Positions 17,510 through 28,180 of a stretch of DNA of 35,460 bases are shown here, in pieces (position 1 is the first letter of the stretch; every line of letters begins with the position of its first letter). The notes under the pieces were generated by a model. The model searched no databases. It was not told the origin of the DNA and saw nothing but the letters and a program-made list of their open reading frames with translations. The stretch is taken from positions 1-35,460 of the forward strand of contig NZ_JAQBOI010000085.1 in assembly GCF_028288105.1 (NCBI RefSeq), written 5' to 3'. A program made the position numbers and the translations under genes. The stretch is from Mucilaginibacter sp. GTDB taxonomy: Bacteria > Bacteroidota > Bacteroidia > Sphingobacteriales > Sphingobacteriaceae.

Positions 17510-17893
17510 TTACAAATTTTGAGTGATAGTTACTTTTTTATTACCCGGTGCCTTCATTTCCATCCTTAAGGGGTTGGAGTTTTTGATAAATTTACCGGTG
17601 TAAGTAACGCCTGTCTCCGGCCCTTCAGTAAAGGTAAACTCTACATCATAATTTTTATACTTCCCGGTTAGTTGAAAAGTATCACCTGTGCCTGGATCTT
17701 GCTCGTTGCCAAAAAAGGTCGATTCGTTTTTATCAGGATTGTCTGACGTAAAAAAGAAATTTGTGTTTCTATCACTTACCCACTGGTTTGAGAGATTGGG
17801 TATGAATATATCTAAAACAGAGGCATCTTTAGAACAAGAAAATAACATTATTGCGGCCAGTATGAATACGGCCATTGATGATTTTGCTTTCAT
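17510..17893 (-). CDS. Small putative lipoprotein, unknown function
   Basis: A 127-residue protein with a lipoprotein signal (AVFILAAIMLFSCSKD; lipobox Cys at about residue 20). The mature part is small and probably all-beta: alternating hydrophobic strands such as NYDVEFTFTEGP and YTGKFIKNSNPLRMEM. This recalls lipocalin-like small lipoproteins of Bacteroidota, but no named family is recognised. It begins 11 bases after the secreted 322-residue protein's gene, so it probably belongs to the same transcription unit. Confidence 0.72.
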   Translation of the reverse strand: MKAKSSMAVFILAAIMLFSCSKDASVLDIFIPNLSNQWVSDRNTNFFFTSDNPDKNESTFFGNEQDPGTGDTFQLTGKYKNYDVEFTFTEGPETGVTYTGKFIKNSNPLRMEMKAPGNKKVTITQNL

Positions 17894-17904
17894 GATTTTA
17901 CGTT

Positions 17905-18873
17905 TTAGTTAATTTTAATTGTTCCGTTGTTATTTAACAAGCCATTCATAGCAGTAATTCTTTCGCCAAGGCCATTTATTTTCCTTGTCATATTAGAAGA
18001 TATTTCGGTCATATCTTTTGTTAAAACATCCTGCAATTGGGCTCGTTTCTTTCTGTTGGTTTCATTATTGGCTGTGTAAATCCTGTTAATAAGAGTATAG
18101 TTAATCTCTAACACATATGGTTTATGCAAATCTTCAATTGCATAATCAACAAGATTGTTGAATTTTAAAGAAAGCTCCTTGCTATTCCAGTAAGTGGCAA
18201 TAGCTTGCTCATAGGTGTTCTTATTATTGTTTAGCAAATCAAAGATCTCGTTATACCTATATATGGCATTGCTAAACTGGTCATAGGCCGGCTTTGAATT
18301 TAAAGAGGTGCTTAGCGTTAAAAAGGCATCGTTAAAATTGCGTACCTCATTTAAATAATTGGCCAACGTAGCCGATATAAGCGGAAAAAACTCCAATCGC
18401 CCTTTTGCGAGTTTCTGCTCATCTAAGTTATTAGCTGTCAACATTTTCACAATGCCGTCATAACCATTCCTGGTTTCTTCTTCAATTTTTTTATAAAGGT
18501 TTTTCTGAAGATTGTTCTGCGAGCGATCCATACGATCAACAAGCCCCTTTAATTGGTCGGGGCCGGGCTTAGCTACAAAAACATCTATAAACACAGTGGG
18601 GTCCTTGGGTAATATGGCCTTACCTTCCAAAGGATATTTTATTTCATATACTTTTAGATTTGCCGACTCGATATTTAAATAACTTATATTGTTTGCCAAG
18701 TTTATGGCAATTATTCCCTGGGGGTCTGTATTGATCCTTTGTCCGCTTAAAATAAACTGTGCATTACTCAGCGGACTATAATCCCCAAACCTTATTCTGA
18801 ATTTGTATGTTATGTGTTGCGATTGTACGTGCAACCCAAAAAAAACAAACATAAAAAGTATAATAAATCTCAT
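17905..18873 (-). CDS. Secreted protein: N-terminal beta-sandwich and long helical region, unknown
   Basis: A 322-residue protein with a signal peptide (about residues 1-18, ending HVQSQ). Residues about 20-95 look like a carboxypeptidase-regulatory/Ig-like sandwich (YSPLSNAQFILSGQRINTDPQG, 'decorate and default' pattern). Residues about 100-320 are almost entirely helical and polar, with probable coiled coil (DRMDRSQNNLQKNLYKKIEEE, MTEISSNMTRKINGLGERI). The start codon overlaps the end of the upstream membrane-protein gene by 4 bases, indicating translational coupling. It is likely periplasmic or outer-membrane associated. No enzyme motif seen. Function unknown. Confidence 0.72.
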   Translation of the reverse strand: MRFIILFMFVFFGLHVQSQHITYKFRIRFGDYSPLSNAQFILSGQRINTDPQGIIAINLANNISYLNIESANLKVYEIKYPLEGKAILPKDPTVFIDVFVAKPGPDQLKGLVDRMDRSQNNLQKNLYKKIEEETRNGYDGIVKMLTANNLDEQKLAKGRLEFFPLISATLANYLNEVRNFNDAFLTLSTSLNSKPAYDQFSNAIYRYNEIFDLLNNNKNTYEQAIATYWNSKELSLKFNNLVDYAIEDLHKPYVLEINYTLINRIYTANNETNRKKRAQLQDVLTKDMTEISSNMTRKINGLGERITAMNGLLNNNGTIKIN

Positions 18874-19703
18874 TTCTCCTCTACTCCTATGCTTAATAGC
18901 TGCCCATCATATACATTTACTAACGAATTATATATCTCCTTTTTGTGGTTAATAGCTATTACTCTGATCTCTGTACCGGATTTTACAGGGATAATTGCCG
19001 AAAAATTTCCGGAAGAATCTGTCATCACCGGTTTATTAAGTTTTTCAAATTGAACAGATACATTGGCTAACCCTTCCCGCATTGGAAGCTTTATCACCCT
19101 TCCTTTAACGCTTACTAAATCTTGTTCTTTTGTAAGATGAATGGTATATTGGGTATCGTTGTCTGTTTCAGACAAACGATAAACACTATCAGCATTAAGT
19201 GAATATCCGGGCACATCAACAGAAATATCTACTGCCTTCCCTTTATAACTAGAGTTAATGCCTGTAAAAAAAGCTGTTCCATCATCTGTGATTTTTTTGG
19301 TAGAAAAGTACAGCCCGGTTTTAATATTCACAACTCCACTATTAATAACCTTAACCGTTTTACTTTTCTCTATAAAAATCAAAGTGAGCGTTAACGCGCC
19401 CTCGCTGGTTATTGGCCGATACTTATAACCTATATAAAGTATGATAAAAAATATAACGGCCGGGCCGGAAAGATATAATGATCTATTTTGGGTTTTTAAA
19501 TTATATCTAGCTACCGATTTCATGGCGCCGGCCAAAAATGCCGTGGCTATAAGCGCAATAAATGTCAATAAAATAAAATACACGGGAAGTGAAATATTTA
19601 TCTGCTTATTGGTTTGTATCAAAAAATAAAAACAAACAACAAACAGTAAAAAGCCCCCCAAACTAATAAATACCCAGCTTAAAGAATTTGATTTTTTTAA
19701 CAC
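18870..19703 (-). CDS. Membrane protein: three TM helices and periplasmic beta-sandwich domain, unknown
   Basis: A 277-residue protein with a GTG start (19701-19703), directly preceded in frame by a stop; AGAG a few bases upstream could be a ribosome-binding site. Three membrane helices are near residues 10-31 (WVFISLGGFLLFVVCFYFLI), 37-60 and 76-96 (LSGPAVIFFIILYIGYKY). The remaining 180 residues are beta-rich: about 100-170 is an Ig-like stretch, and about 195-270 resembles a carboxypeptidase-regulatory domain (VKGRVIKLPMREGLANVSV, then TDSSGNFSAIIP). The next gene overlaps by four bases. No catalytic motif is visible. It is probably an anchor or sensor of an envelope complex (inference). 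Confidence 0.72.
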   Translation of the reverse strand: MLKKSNSLSWVFISLGGFLLFVVCFYFLIQTNKQINISLPVYFILLTFIALIATAFLAGAMKSVARYNLKTQNRSLYLSGPAVIFFIILYIGYKYRPITSEGALTLTLIFIEKSKTVKVINSGVVNIKTGLYFSTKKITDDGTAFFTGINSSYKGKAVDISVDVPGYSLNADSVYRLSETDNDTQYTIHLTKEQDLVSVKGRVIKLPMREGLANVSVQFEKLNKPVMTDSSGNFSAIIPVKSGTEIRVIAINHKKEIYNSLVNVYDGQLLSIGVEEK

Positions 19704-20030
19704 TTATCTCTTGCTATATCTGTAAACCATTTATCCTATAACAACATATATAAAATTCAATTGAACCAATCAAAATCCTATTCTCAATATCATTTAACGA
19801 TGACTTAGAATTTGAGATTGCCCAAAGATGAGAAGGAACATACAGGTTGATATATTTTCAAAATCAAATCTCATCTATAGAAAAATACAATAAGCGCAAG
19901 GCAATGCATTAACTATTAATTAAATATAAAGAGATGATATTGCGACATCAATAGCTATATGTAGTCATTTAATATCGCCATTAAAGATAGGCCAGCAATC
20001 ATTATATGCTTGCCCATTACCCTGCATCGC
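19704..20030. other. Gene-less stretch between the unknown module and the trehalose operon
   Basis: A 327-base AT-rich gap. It carries the 3' end of the trehalose operon transcript and the promoter region of the unknown three-gene module. A weak TTTG-N22-TATGTTGT match to the Bacteroidota promoter pattern on the minus strand (about 19745-19780) is too degenerate to call. No strong hairpin with a T-tract follows the treY-malQ stop, and no coding frame of credible length is seen. Confidence 0.4.
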
Positions 20031-23000
20031 CTAACGATTATAAAACTCAGTCCATGTTTTTATTTTTTCAACGGGATATTTTGCAAGCTGCTTGTTCTTT
20101 AATCGCCATGTCCAGTTACCTCCCTCCCGCGCAGGGGTGTTCATACGTGAATTTTCATCCAGGTTGAGCCAGTCTTGTATCGGAATTATCGCCGTTTTAC
20201 ATACCGATGCAAACGCAGTTTTAATAAGTACCTCGTTAACATTTTTCGATGTAACATTTATACCCGTGTATCTTCTTAAGTTTTGATGTACTACTGCGCC
20301 TGCATCGTTCTTATACCAGCCCAGCGTTGTGTTATTGTCATGGGTACCTGTATAAACAAAATAATTTTCAGAGTGATGATGCGGGATATATGCTGATTGC
20401 TGTATATCATCCCCGAATGCAAATTGCAACACCTTCATTCCAGGCAAATTAAATTGACTGGCCAGCCGGCAAACCGGTTCATCGATATCACCTAAATCTT
20501 CGGCAACAAAGGGCAACTTCTTAAATTTCGTTTTAAGCATACGAAAAAAGTCACTCCCCGGCCCGCTCATCCATTTACCACTGACAGCCGTCTTATCGTC
20601 TGCCGGAATACTCCAGTACGAAGCGAACGCCCGGAAATGATCCAGGCGCAGCAAGTCGTACCATTTTAAGTTTTTTGCGATCCGTTTTATCCACCAGTCA
20701 TACTTTGATTCTTTAAGTTTTGCCCAGTTAAATATGGGCATGCCCCAGCGCTGGCCATCTTCGTTAAAATAATCGGGTGGAACTCCTGATACGCTGTTCA
20801 TTTCGAGCTCGTCATTAAGATCAAATATCTCCTTATTTGCCCAGACGTCCGTAGAATCATAACTGATATAAAATGGCAGGTCACCTAATATTTTGATCCC
20901 TAACTGGTTACAATAAGTTTTGAGGCTGTACCATTGCCGGTGGAATATAAACTGAAGCCATTTTTCCTTATTAAGTGCATCTTCATTTTCAGCAGAGAAC
21001 TTTTGCAAAGCTTCGGTCTCCCGAAACTTAAACGCAGCCGGCCATTTATGCCAAGGCCTGTTGCTATATTGTTGTTTAAGTACCACATACAAGGCATAAT
21101 CTTTTAACCAGGCAGCCTCTGTTTCACAAAATATGGCGAAACTATAGTGAAACGGATGCCTATTATCCCTTTGAAAATTTTGCCAGGCTCTATTGAGCTG
21201 TTTTAGCTTTACTACCTCGACGTCTTCAAAATCTACTGAGTTGCTCTTCGGCAACCGGGCATTACGGAGGTCTTCCGGGCTTAGCAGCCGGTCATTTGCT
21301 AACAGTTCGGAGCTGATTACTAATACATTACCCGCTTGACTGGAGCATGAACTATAGGGTGAATGACCGTCGGCTGCACTGGTTGCATTTAATGGCAATA
21401 TTTGCCAGTACTGCTGCTTACTATCATGCAACAGCCGGGCAAATTTAAATGCCTGCGGGCCAAAATCCCCTATCCCAAAGTCGCCTGGCAGCGATGTTAC
21501 ATGCATTAAAACGCCCGCATTTCGCCCTTTATAGGGATTATTTAGCATTAGAACCGCCACTGGAACGTCATTTATGATTTCACCAAGGCTTACTGTACCA
21601 CTGAACTCGGTACTTTTATTTAATAGCTGATCAGTACATATCACCGGAGCATCTTTTGGAAAGACCACCTGCGTATCTGCCCAATCGATTGGTACTGCCA
21701 GGTCATCACCGCACATTGCTGCTATATCAACCGGAACGATCAACGCAATCCAAGTATCGCGGTAGGCCCTGGCAAATGCTATTAATTCATTCTTATATTT
21801 TCCTGTGACTTTCAAAGGAATATAGTCACCTTTACTAAACAGATCAGGATGCGCCGCACGGAGTTGGAGCAGTTTACCTGTTAACCAGATCTTTATCTGC
21901 CCGTTGAAGCGATCCTTCCACATCTTACTTACCGGTACCGTATTTTCTGCTGTATTTAGTAATTCCTCCCGCAAGTTGTAATCAACCGGCCGGCGGTTAT
22001 CAGGATCAACCAGGCTCAGGTCCCAATGCTCGCATCCCTGGTAAATATCAGGTATTCCCGGGCACATTGTCTTTAATGCCAATTGTGCCAGCGAATTTAC
22101 AATCCCCAGTTCGCTCACCTTTCTATGGAGTTTTGTGAATGTCTTCCAAAAAGGGCCTGTTTTATCCAGCAAACCCGCGGCAAATTTCTTTACGGCATAT
22201 TCATAATCTTCATTTGGCTCGGCCCAGTTGGAACGCCTTTTGGCTTCGCGAAGCATTTTCTCTAAATACTCATCTAATCTTTGAGGGAATGTTTCTTCCT
22301 CTTCCCCCGGCATGGGGTATGAACCAAGAATCGTTTGGTAGATAAAATATTCATCATTTTCATCAGGCGCCCCGTTGGTTTTAAGCCGGGTATTCGAAAC
22401 CCGCCAATCGTTAACCGTACTGATCCATTCTTCGGGAATATTAGTAAGCACGTTGAGACGGGCCCTAACACCTTCACCTCTCTTGGTATCGTGCGTAGAT
22501 GTCGCATTGATGGCCAGGGGCCATTGCTCCTGCCGTTTTTGCATTAAACGGTGAAATTCATTAATGGCTAAACCAAAAGCTTCCGGAGAATCGCCGACTT
22601 CGTTGTGGTCAACAAACCGGTTATAAGTGTACATCAACGTATCTTCTACCCCTTTTGCCATTAAAGGGCCTGTAAACTGCATGCAGCGCTGATAAAAGTT
22701 CAGCGCCTTTTCGCTATATGCCCCACCGTTGGCGAGTGGATCTGTAATTAATGCCTTGCGTAATAATTTAACGGCTGCGCTTAATGTTGGGTATTTTCCT
22801 TTAATTCCCTCAAATACAGCGTTAAGATTGTTCTTTTCATCCTGACTCAGCGGCAACCGATTGCCATAGAAACGGTATATGGGAAAGTGGACAAGCAGCA
22901 AACCGATCGCTTGCTTTAATTCTGCCCTTTTTTTCTCGCCTGTAAGCTTTCCATTTGTTAATCCAGCTTCTATAAACAACCTGGTAAGATTTTCCAGCTC

Positions 23001-24236
23001 GCCGTTCATATGTTGTGTCAGAATGAGGTTTTTCTTGTCACGTATTTGCTTTTTTACCGGCCTGTTATCGGCAGTAAGCTGTTGATAAAAAGATGAAAAC
23101 GCCTTTTCGCTTTTCTGATTAGTAAACAAATTATTTACCTGCGCCAGGTAGTCATACCCCGTACTGCCCTGTATTGGCCAGTGCTGTGGCAGCTTTTCTC
23201 CCTGCTCCAGTATTTTTTCGACCACTATGTACGCATCGTCACCTGATAAAGCCCTTAAGCGCTGCAAATACTGCTCGGGATCATATAAGCCGTCTATATG
23301 GTCTATACGTAAACCTTGTATAATATTCTCTTTGAGCAGGGCACCAATCAACCGGTGAACGTGTTCAAAAACTTCCTCGTATTGTATATTTAAGCAAATC
23401 AGACTGTTGACCGTAAAAAATCGCCTGTAATTGATCTGCAGATCCGTTTCCTGCCAACTGCAAAGGCGATAATACTGCTGCCCGGCAATTACCTTTAACT
23501 GCTCTTTGTCCTGGTTGACCTGTTGAAGGCAGTCTTCCAAGTACTTGTTAAATCGCTCATTCTTCATTAACGCGCTGAACTGTAATTTCAGCTCGGCCGC
23601 CGCTTTTGAAAAAAATTCGGCATCCTCTGTTTTATTAAGTTGCTTTATCTGCTCAATAATCATCGCTAACGAATCTAACTTTTCGCCTTTATCCGGCTGC
23701 AGCACATCGTAATATGATTTGAAATTAAGGGGCCAATATTGCTCCGCATATTTGAACATAAGTTTATCTACGTTCCAAATGATCTCAAGTTCCCCCTTAT
23801 CAATCACAGCCTCCAGTTCATCGCCCAAGAATGGAACCATAAGCGGCCCCCTGAACAGGTCATTATCTGCCAGGCTCTGGTCGAAGTAAGTCCGGTATAA
23901 CGACAGCGGCCCCTTTTCTAAAACATCCATCAACCAGGCATTATCATGATGAAATGCCATATGGTTGGGTACGATATCCTGTAACCAGCTGATGCCATTG
24001 CCATTTAATTTTTTACTTACCTGTTTTAATTCATTAAGCGTGCCTATCTCGGGGTTTATGCTTAACGGGTCAACGCTATCATAACCATGGTTGCTGCCGG
24101 GCACAGCTTTAAATATGGGTGATGCATAAAGTGTTTTAACACCCAGCTTAACAAGATATGGGATGATCCCTTCGAGGTGCCGGAAGGTGAAATCTTTATG
24201 AAACTGGATACGATAGGTTGATACCGGGTTGAACAT
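20031..24236 (-). CDS. treY-malQ: Fused malto-oligosyltrehalose synthase (TreY) and 4-alpha-glucanotransferase (MalQ)
   Basis: A 1401-residue two-enzyme fusion. The N-terminal part (about 1-890) is GH13 TreY: it begins STYRIQFHKDFTF and LVKLGVKTLYASPIF, with IVPNHMAFH, nucleophile Asp near residue 311 in GLRIDHIDGLY, acid Glu in IVVEKIL, and third Asp in TSTHDTKRGEGVR. From about residue 903 it is GH77 MalQ: GVLMHVTSLPGDFGIGDFG, ILPLNATSAADGHSPYSS, nucleophile Asp near 1197 in LLRLDHFRAF, acid in FVAEDLGDI, and GTHDNNTTLGW, ending NWTWRL. TreY turns the reducing end of a maltodextrin into trehalose; MalQ rebuilds longer chains from short leftovers. It lies one base after treZ. Both active sites look complete. 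Confidence 0.93.
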   Translation of the reverse strand: MFNPVSTYRIQFHKDFTFRHLEGIIPYLVKLGVKTLYASPIFKAVPGSNHGYDSVDPLSINPEIGTLNELKQVSKKLNGNGISWLQDIVPNHMAFHHDNAWLMDVLEKGPLSLYRTYFDQSLADNDLFRGPLMVPFLGDELEAVIDKGELEIIWNVDKLMFKYAEQYWPLNFKSYYDVLQPDKGEKLDSLAMIIEQIKQLNKTEDAEFFSKAAAELKLQFSALMKNERFNKYLEDCLQQVNQDKEQLKVIAGQQYYRLCSWQETDLQINYRRFFTVNSLICLNIQYEEVFEHVHRLIGALLKENIIQGLRIDHIDGLYDPEQYLQRLRALSGDDAYIVVEKILEQGEKLPQHWPIQGSTGYDYLAQVNNLFTNQKSEKAFSSFYQQLTADNRPVKKQIRDKKNLILTQHMNGELENLTRLFIEAGLTNGKLTGEKKRAELKQAIGLLLVHFPIYRFYGNRLPLSQDEKNNLNAVFEGIKGKYPTLSAAVKLLRKALITDPLANGGAYSEKALNFYQRCMQFTGPLMAKGVEDTLMYTYNRFVDHNEVGDSPEAFGLAINEFHRLMQKRQEQWPLAINATSTHDTKRGEGVRARLNVLTNIPEEWISTVNDWRVSNTRLKTNGAPDENDEYFIYQTILGSYPMPGEEEETFPQRLDEYLEKMLREAKRRSNWAEPNEDYEYAVKKFAAGLLDKTGPFWKTFTKLHRKVSELGIVNSLAQLALKTMCPGIPDIYQGCEHWDLSLVDPDNRRPVDYNLREELLNTAENTVPVSKMWKDRFNGQIKIWLTGKLLQLRAAHPDLFSKGDYIPLKVTGKYKNELIAFARAYRDTWIALIVPVDIAAMCGDDLAVPIDWADTQVVFPKDAPVICTDQLLNKSTEFSGTVSLGEIINDVPVAVLMLNNPYKGRNAGVLMHVTSLPGDFGIGDFGPQAFKFARLLHDSKQQYWQILPLNATSAADGHSPYSSCSSQAGNVLVISSELLANDRLLSPEDLRNARLPKSNSVDFEDVEVVKLKQLNRAWQNFQRDNRHPFHYSFAIFCETEAAWLKDYALYVVLKQQYSNRPWHKWPAAFKFRETEALQKFSAENEDALNKEKWLQFIFHRQWYSLKTYCNQLGIKILGDLPFYISYDSTDVWANKEIFDLNDELEMNSVSGVPPDYFNEDGQRWGMPIFNWAKLKESKYDWWIKRIAKNLKWYDLLRLDHFRAFASYWSIPADDKTAVSGKWMSGPGSDFFRMLKTKFKKLPFVAEDLGDIDEPVCRLASQFNLPGMKVLQFAFGDDIQQSAYIPHHHSENYFVYTGTHDNNTTLGWYKNDAGAVVHQNLRRYTGINVTSKNVNEVLIKTAFASVCKTAIIPIQDWLNLDENSRMNTPAREGGNWTWRLKNKQLAKYPVEKIKTWTEFYNR

Positions 24237-24237
24237 A

Positions 24238-26055
24238 TTAATTGGTATAGATAATAATAGACTGAGGTTGAATAACAGAAGTAAACAGCCTGTGTTCCGG
24301 GCCGTTCCATCGTGTATTGGCCGAGTTGAGCACTACCTTTAATTTACCATGTTCTGATGGCAACGTTATTGATCGCTGCTCTTCAGAGAAATTCATAAAA
24401 CAATATACATGCTGCGTGCCTTCCCAGCGTTGAAGCTGTAACATTTGCTGTTCCTCATTACATTCTACCCTTAGCTGGTTTCGGTTAAGCTTATGCAAGG
24501 CGGGGAGTTGTTTTCTAAGTTCAATAAATGTTTTATAATAATCCAGCATAACTTTATGCTGCGGAACATTCAGGCTACTCCAGTTTAGCTTTGATCTGTC
24601 AAAGGTGTTTTTAGATTGTGGGTCGGGGGCCTCTCCTTCGGTATGAAAAGAGGCAAACTCGGCTTTGCGGCCTTTGCGTACTGCCGATATCAATTCTTCA
24701 TCAGTATGGCTTACGAAGTATAGAAAAGGATTATGCTCGCCATATTCTTCGCCCATGAACAACATTGGCAGGTAAGGGCTCACCATAACCGCGCCTGCCA
24801 GGAGTTTTTGCATTTCAAAGCTGAATAAGGTGCTGCTCCGTTCGCCAAGCATGCGGTTACCAACCTGGTCGTGATTTTGAGAGAATACCACAAACTGTTG
24901 GCCCGGATTATCCGTTTTAGTGCCGAATGTTTTTGAACGTTCGTGGGAATACACACCATCATACACATAGGCATCCCTGTACGATTTAGCTAAATGGGCT
25001 ATTCCATTAAAGTCAGTATAATATCCGCTTCGCTCTCCGCCTGCAGTTACCCTTAACGAGTGGTGAAACTCATCTATCCATTGCGCATCCATACCATAGC
25101 CGTTTTGCTTTATAGGGTCGATGAATCGCCTGTCGTTTAAATCACATTCAACAATCAGGTAATGGGTTTGGCCTGTGTTATCCATTAACTCATCCACGGC
25201 TTCTCTTATTTCCCGCAAGATATGTTTAGGGCTAAAATCCTTTATGGCATGCACCGCATCCATACGAAGTGCATCTATATGAAAATCCCTGAACCACATT
25301 AGTGCGTTCTGTATAAAATAATGCCGTACCTCGTCACTATGCGCATCATCAAAGTTGACGGCATTGCCCCATGGAGTATGGTATTTATCGGTAAAATAAG
25401 GACCAAAAGCGGTAAGGTAGTTACCCTCCGGGCCAACATGGTTATAAACTACATCTAAAATCACGGCAATACCCACTTTATGGCAGGCATTTACCAGCGA
25501 CATCAGCTCTTTAGCACCGCCATAGGAGTTTTGAACGGCATAGGGAAAAACACCGTCATACCCCCAGTTGCGCTCGCCGGAAAACTGCGCTACTGGCATA
25601 ATTTCCAGAGCGGTTACGCCCAACTCTTTTAAATAAGGTAGTTTACTTTTTATCGCTTCAAAATTCCCTTCAACAGTAAAGGTGCCGGTATGCAATTCAT
25701 AAATAATATAGTCCTCTAATAATGGATTTCGCCATGCCTCATCGCTCCATTCAAATTCGTTCACATCAATTGCCTGCGATGGGCCATGAACACCATTGGG
25801 TTGCGAACGGGAGGCCGGATCGGGCAATTTTTGACCGTCGTCCGTCCAAATCTGATAAAGGTCCCCTGGCCGTATATCAGTCGTTATCAATTGCCAATAC
25901 CCACGCTGATATTTTACAAACGGGAGGGCAACGTTTTTTTGGGGAAGATAAACGGCAGGTGTCGGTAAATCCGGTGCCCAAAGCACTACACAGGCCGAAC
26001 CATCGTGCAAAAAAGAAAGACCCGGCTGTATACTTAATTCCTTATCGTTTGTCAT
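24238..26055 (-). CDS. treZ: Malto-oligosyltrehalose trehalohydrolase (TreZ)
   Basis: GH13 enzyme that releases trehalose from maltooligosyl-trehalose. The N-terminal E-set domain ([19 protein letters not shown]) is followed by the (beta/alpha)8 barrel: [34 protein letters not shown], nucleophile Asp near residue 265 in [10 protein letters not shown], acid Glu in [12 protein letters not shown], and Asp in [11 protein letters not shown]. The WGYDG and the GNAVNFDD stretch after the NH motif are typical of TreZ rather than GlgB or GlgX. The ATG at 26053-26055 (MTNDKELS, 605 residues) is preferred over a TTG ten codons upstream; it overlaps the glgX end by 14 bases, indicating coupling. Confidence 0.92.
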   Translation of the reverse strand: MTNDKELSIQPGLSFLHDGSACVVLWAPDLPTPAVYLPQKNVALPFVKYQRGYWQLITTDIRPGDLYQIWTDDGQKLPDPASRSQPNGVHGPSQAIDVNEFEWSDEAWRNPLLEDYIIYELHTGTFTVEGNFEAIKSKLPYLKELGVTALEIMPVAQFSGERNWGYDGVFPYAVQNSYGGAKELMSLVNACHKVGIAVILDVVYNHVGPEGNYLTAFGPYFTDKYHTPWGNAVNFDDAHSDEVRHYFIQNALMWFRDFHIDALRMDAVHAIKDFSPKHILREIREAVDELMDNTGQTHYLIVECDLNDRRFIDPIKQNGYGMDAQWIDEFHHSLRVTAGGERSGYYTDFNGIAHLAKSYRDAYVYDGVYSHERSKTFGTKTDNPGQQFVVFSQNHDQVGNRMLGERSSTLFSFEMQKLLAGAVMVSPYLPMLFMGEEYGEHNPFLYFVSHTDEELISAVRKGRKAEFASFHTEGEAPDPQSKNTFDRSKLNWSSLNVPQHKVMLDYYKTFIELRKQLPALHKLNRNQLRVECNEEQQMLQLQRWEGTQHVYCFMNFSEEQRSITLPSEHGKLKVVLNSANTRWNGPEHRLFTSVIQPQSIIIYTN

Positions 26056-28180
26056 TACCTGAGCGGGGATTACACAATAAAACAATTGACATGCCCTCTA
26101 CAGAAATACATTCCTGCTCATTTAAAGTTTGCCCTATAGTGTCATCATGCCCGGTATCCAACATCACTTTCCAATTCTGTCCAAGCAGTTTTTCGGGCAT
26201 TTTATATTCAAGGGCTTCGTGATGAGCGTTAAATATCACATAGAAATCATCATCGATTATGTGCTCACCTTCCGGCCCTACAGAGTGTATGCCACGGCCA
26301 TTCAAAAACACACCGAGAGAACGGGCAAAATCATGATTCCAGTTCTCATCTTCCATTTCTGTGCCCTCAGGTAAAAACCAAGCTATATCTTCAAGCCCTT
26401 TACCTTTAACCGGCTGTCCCTGGAACCAGCGGCGCCTGCGAAAAGCGGGGTGGTCTTTGCGCAACTGTATAAGGTTACGTGTAAATGCCAACAGATCATG
26501 GTCCGCTTCGGCCCAGTTCAGCCATGATATTTCGTTATCCTGACAATAAGCATTGTTATTACCTTGTTGTGTACGGCCAAATTCATCACCGGCAACCAGC
26601 ATGGGCACACCTTGTGATAAAAACAGTGTGGTTAACAAATTGCGTTTCTGCCGGTCTCTTAGTTTAATTATTTCAGGGTCGTCTGTTGGCCCTTCAGCAC
26701 CGCAATTCCATGACCGGTTATGGTTTTCCCCATCATTATTGTCTTCACCATTTGCCTCGTTATGTTTTTCATTGTAGGAAACGAGGTCATTTAGTGTGAA
26801 GCCATCGTGTGCGGTAATAAAATTAATGCTTGCAGTAGGCTTGCGGTAATTATCCTGGTATAGATCGGGGCTCCCAGTAAACCGCTGCCCAAACTCGCCC
26901 AGCATGCTATCCGCCCCTATCCAATAATCCCTAACACAGTCCCGGAATTTTCCGTTCCACTCGCCCCAACCCGGTGGGAAATTACCAACCTGGTATCCAC
27001 CTTCGCCAATATCCCATGGCTCAGCTATCAGTTTTACCTGCGATATAACCGGATCCTGATAGATGATATCAAAAAATCCGCTCAGCCTGTTTACCTCGTG
27101 TAATTCCCGGGCGAGCGTAGCCGCCAGATCAAATCGGAAACCATCCACATGCATTTCCACTATCCAGTAGCGCAGGCTGTCCATAATAAACCTCAACACA
27201 TTAGGTAGCATAGCGTTCAGCGTGTTGCCGGTGCCGGTATAGTCGTTATAATAACGCTTATTATCCTCAACAAGCCTGTAGTAAGATGCATTATCTATAC
27301 CTTTAAAAGACAAAGTGGGCCCCATATGGTTACCCTCGGCTGTGTGATTATACACAACGTCGAGTATTACTTCGATACCGGCCTTATGGAGTTCTTTTAC
27401 CATCTGCTTAAACTCCTGAACCTGGAGACCTTTATCCACCTCGCCTGCGTACCGTATATCGGGTGCAAAAAAACCGATTGTGTTATAACCCCAATAATTG
27501 GTAAGTCCTTTTTCTACCAGGTGCCTATCAGCCACACTCTGGTGTACAGGCATAAGTTCTATCGCTGTTATCCCAAGGTCTGTTAAATATTTTATAACAA
27601 CCGGGTGGCCTATCGCTGCGTACGTTCCGCGTATCTCATCGGGTATATCCGGATGTTGTTGCGTAAACCCTTTAACATGCATTTCATAAATGATGGATTG
27701 GTGATAAGGGGTTCGCGGGGGCTGGTCACCCTCCCAGTCAAAATCATTATCAGTAACCACACATTTTGGCGCAAATGGTGCACTGTTCGTTTCGCTGAAA
27801 CTCATGTCCTCGTCGGGATGACCAACTTCGTAGCCAAACAGTGAATCGTGCCAGTCTACAATTCCGGATATTGCCTTTGCATAGGGGTCGATCAATAGCT
27901 TGTTAGCATTAAAGCGATGCCCCGACGCCGGGTCATAGTCACCGATAACCCGGTACCCAAAAAGTTGCCCCGGGCCAATTCCAGGCAAATAACAATGCCA
28001 CACCTGATGTGTGCGTTCTGCGATATGTATTCTTTCCTCAGTTTGGTCGCTCCCTTCGCCATCAAACAAACACAACTCTACTCCGGTGGCGTTTTCAGCA
28101 AATAACGCAAAGTTTACACCCTTGCCATCCCATGTGGCACCAAGCGGATAAGGTTTACCCGGGTATATTTTTTTTACCAT
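26042..28180 (-). CDS. glgX: Glycogen debranching enzyme (GlgX/TreX)
   Basis: A 712-residue GH13_11 isoamylase-type enzyme that cleaves alpha-1,6 branches of glycogen-type glucan. A CBM48 domain is at the start ([25 protein letters not shown]). The barrel has [29 protein letters not shown], nucleophile Asp near residue 350 in [15 protein letters not shown], acid Glu near 383 in [16 protein letters not shown], and Asp in [40 protein letters not shown] is a strong GlgX marker. As first gene of glgX-treZ-treY/malQ it supplies linear maltodextrins to TreY, the role of TreX in other bacteria. The promoter must lie in the 108-base gap to the divergent regulator. Confidence 0.94.
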   Translation of the reverse strand: MVKKIYPGKPYPLGATWDGKGVNFALFAENATGVELCLFDGEGSDQTEERIHIAERTHQVWHCYLPGIGPGQLFGYRVIGDYDPASGHRFNANKLLIDPYAKAISGIVDWHDSLFGYEVGHPDEDMSFSETNSAPFAPKCVVTDNDFDWEGDQPPRTPYHQSIIYEMHVKGFTQQHPDIPDEIRGTYAAIGHPVVIKYLTDLGITAIELMPVHQSVADRHLVEKGLTNYWGYNTIGFFAPDIRYAGEVDKGLQVQEFKQMVKELHKAGIEVILDVVYNHTAEGNHMGPTLSFKGIDNASYYRLVEDNKRYYNDYTGTGNTLNAMLPNVLRFIMDSLRYWIVEMHVDGFRFDLAATLARELHEVNRLSGFFDIIYQDPVISQVKLIAEPWDIGEGGYQVGNFPPGWGEWNGKFRDCVRDYWIGADSMLGEFGQRFTGSPDLYQDNYRKPTASINFITAHDGFTLNDLVSYNEKHNEANGEDNNDGENHNRSWNCGAEGPTDDPEIIKLRDRQKRNLLTTLFLSQGVPMLVAGDEFGRTQQGNNNAYCQDNEISWLNWAEADHDLLAFTRNLIQLRKDHPAFRRRRWFQGQPVKGKGLEDIAWFLPEGTEMEDENWNHDFARSLGVFLNGRGIHSVGPEGEHIIDDDFYVIFNAHHEALEYKMPEKLLGQNWKVMLDTGHDDTIGQTLNEQECISVEGMSIVLLCNPRSGNDKR

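Noticed and set aside
25722..26222. Long plus-strand frame (166 codons) over the treZ/glgX junction
   Set aside because: It lies entirely antisense to two well-supported GH13 genes, has no recognisable motif and looks like a codon-bias shadow.
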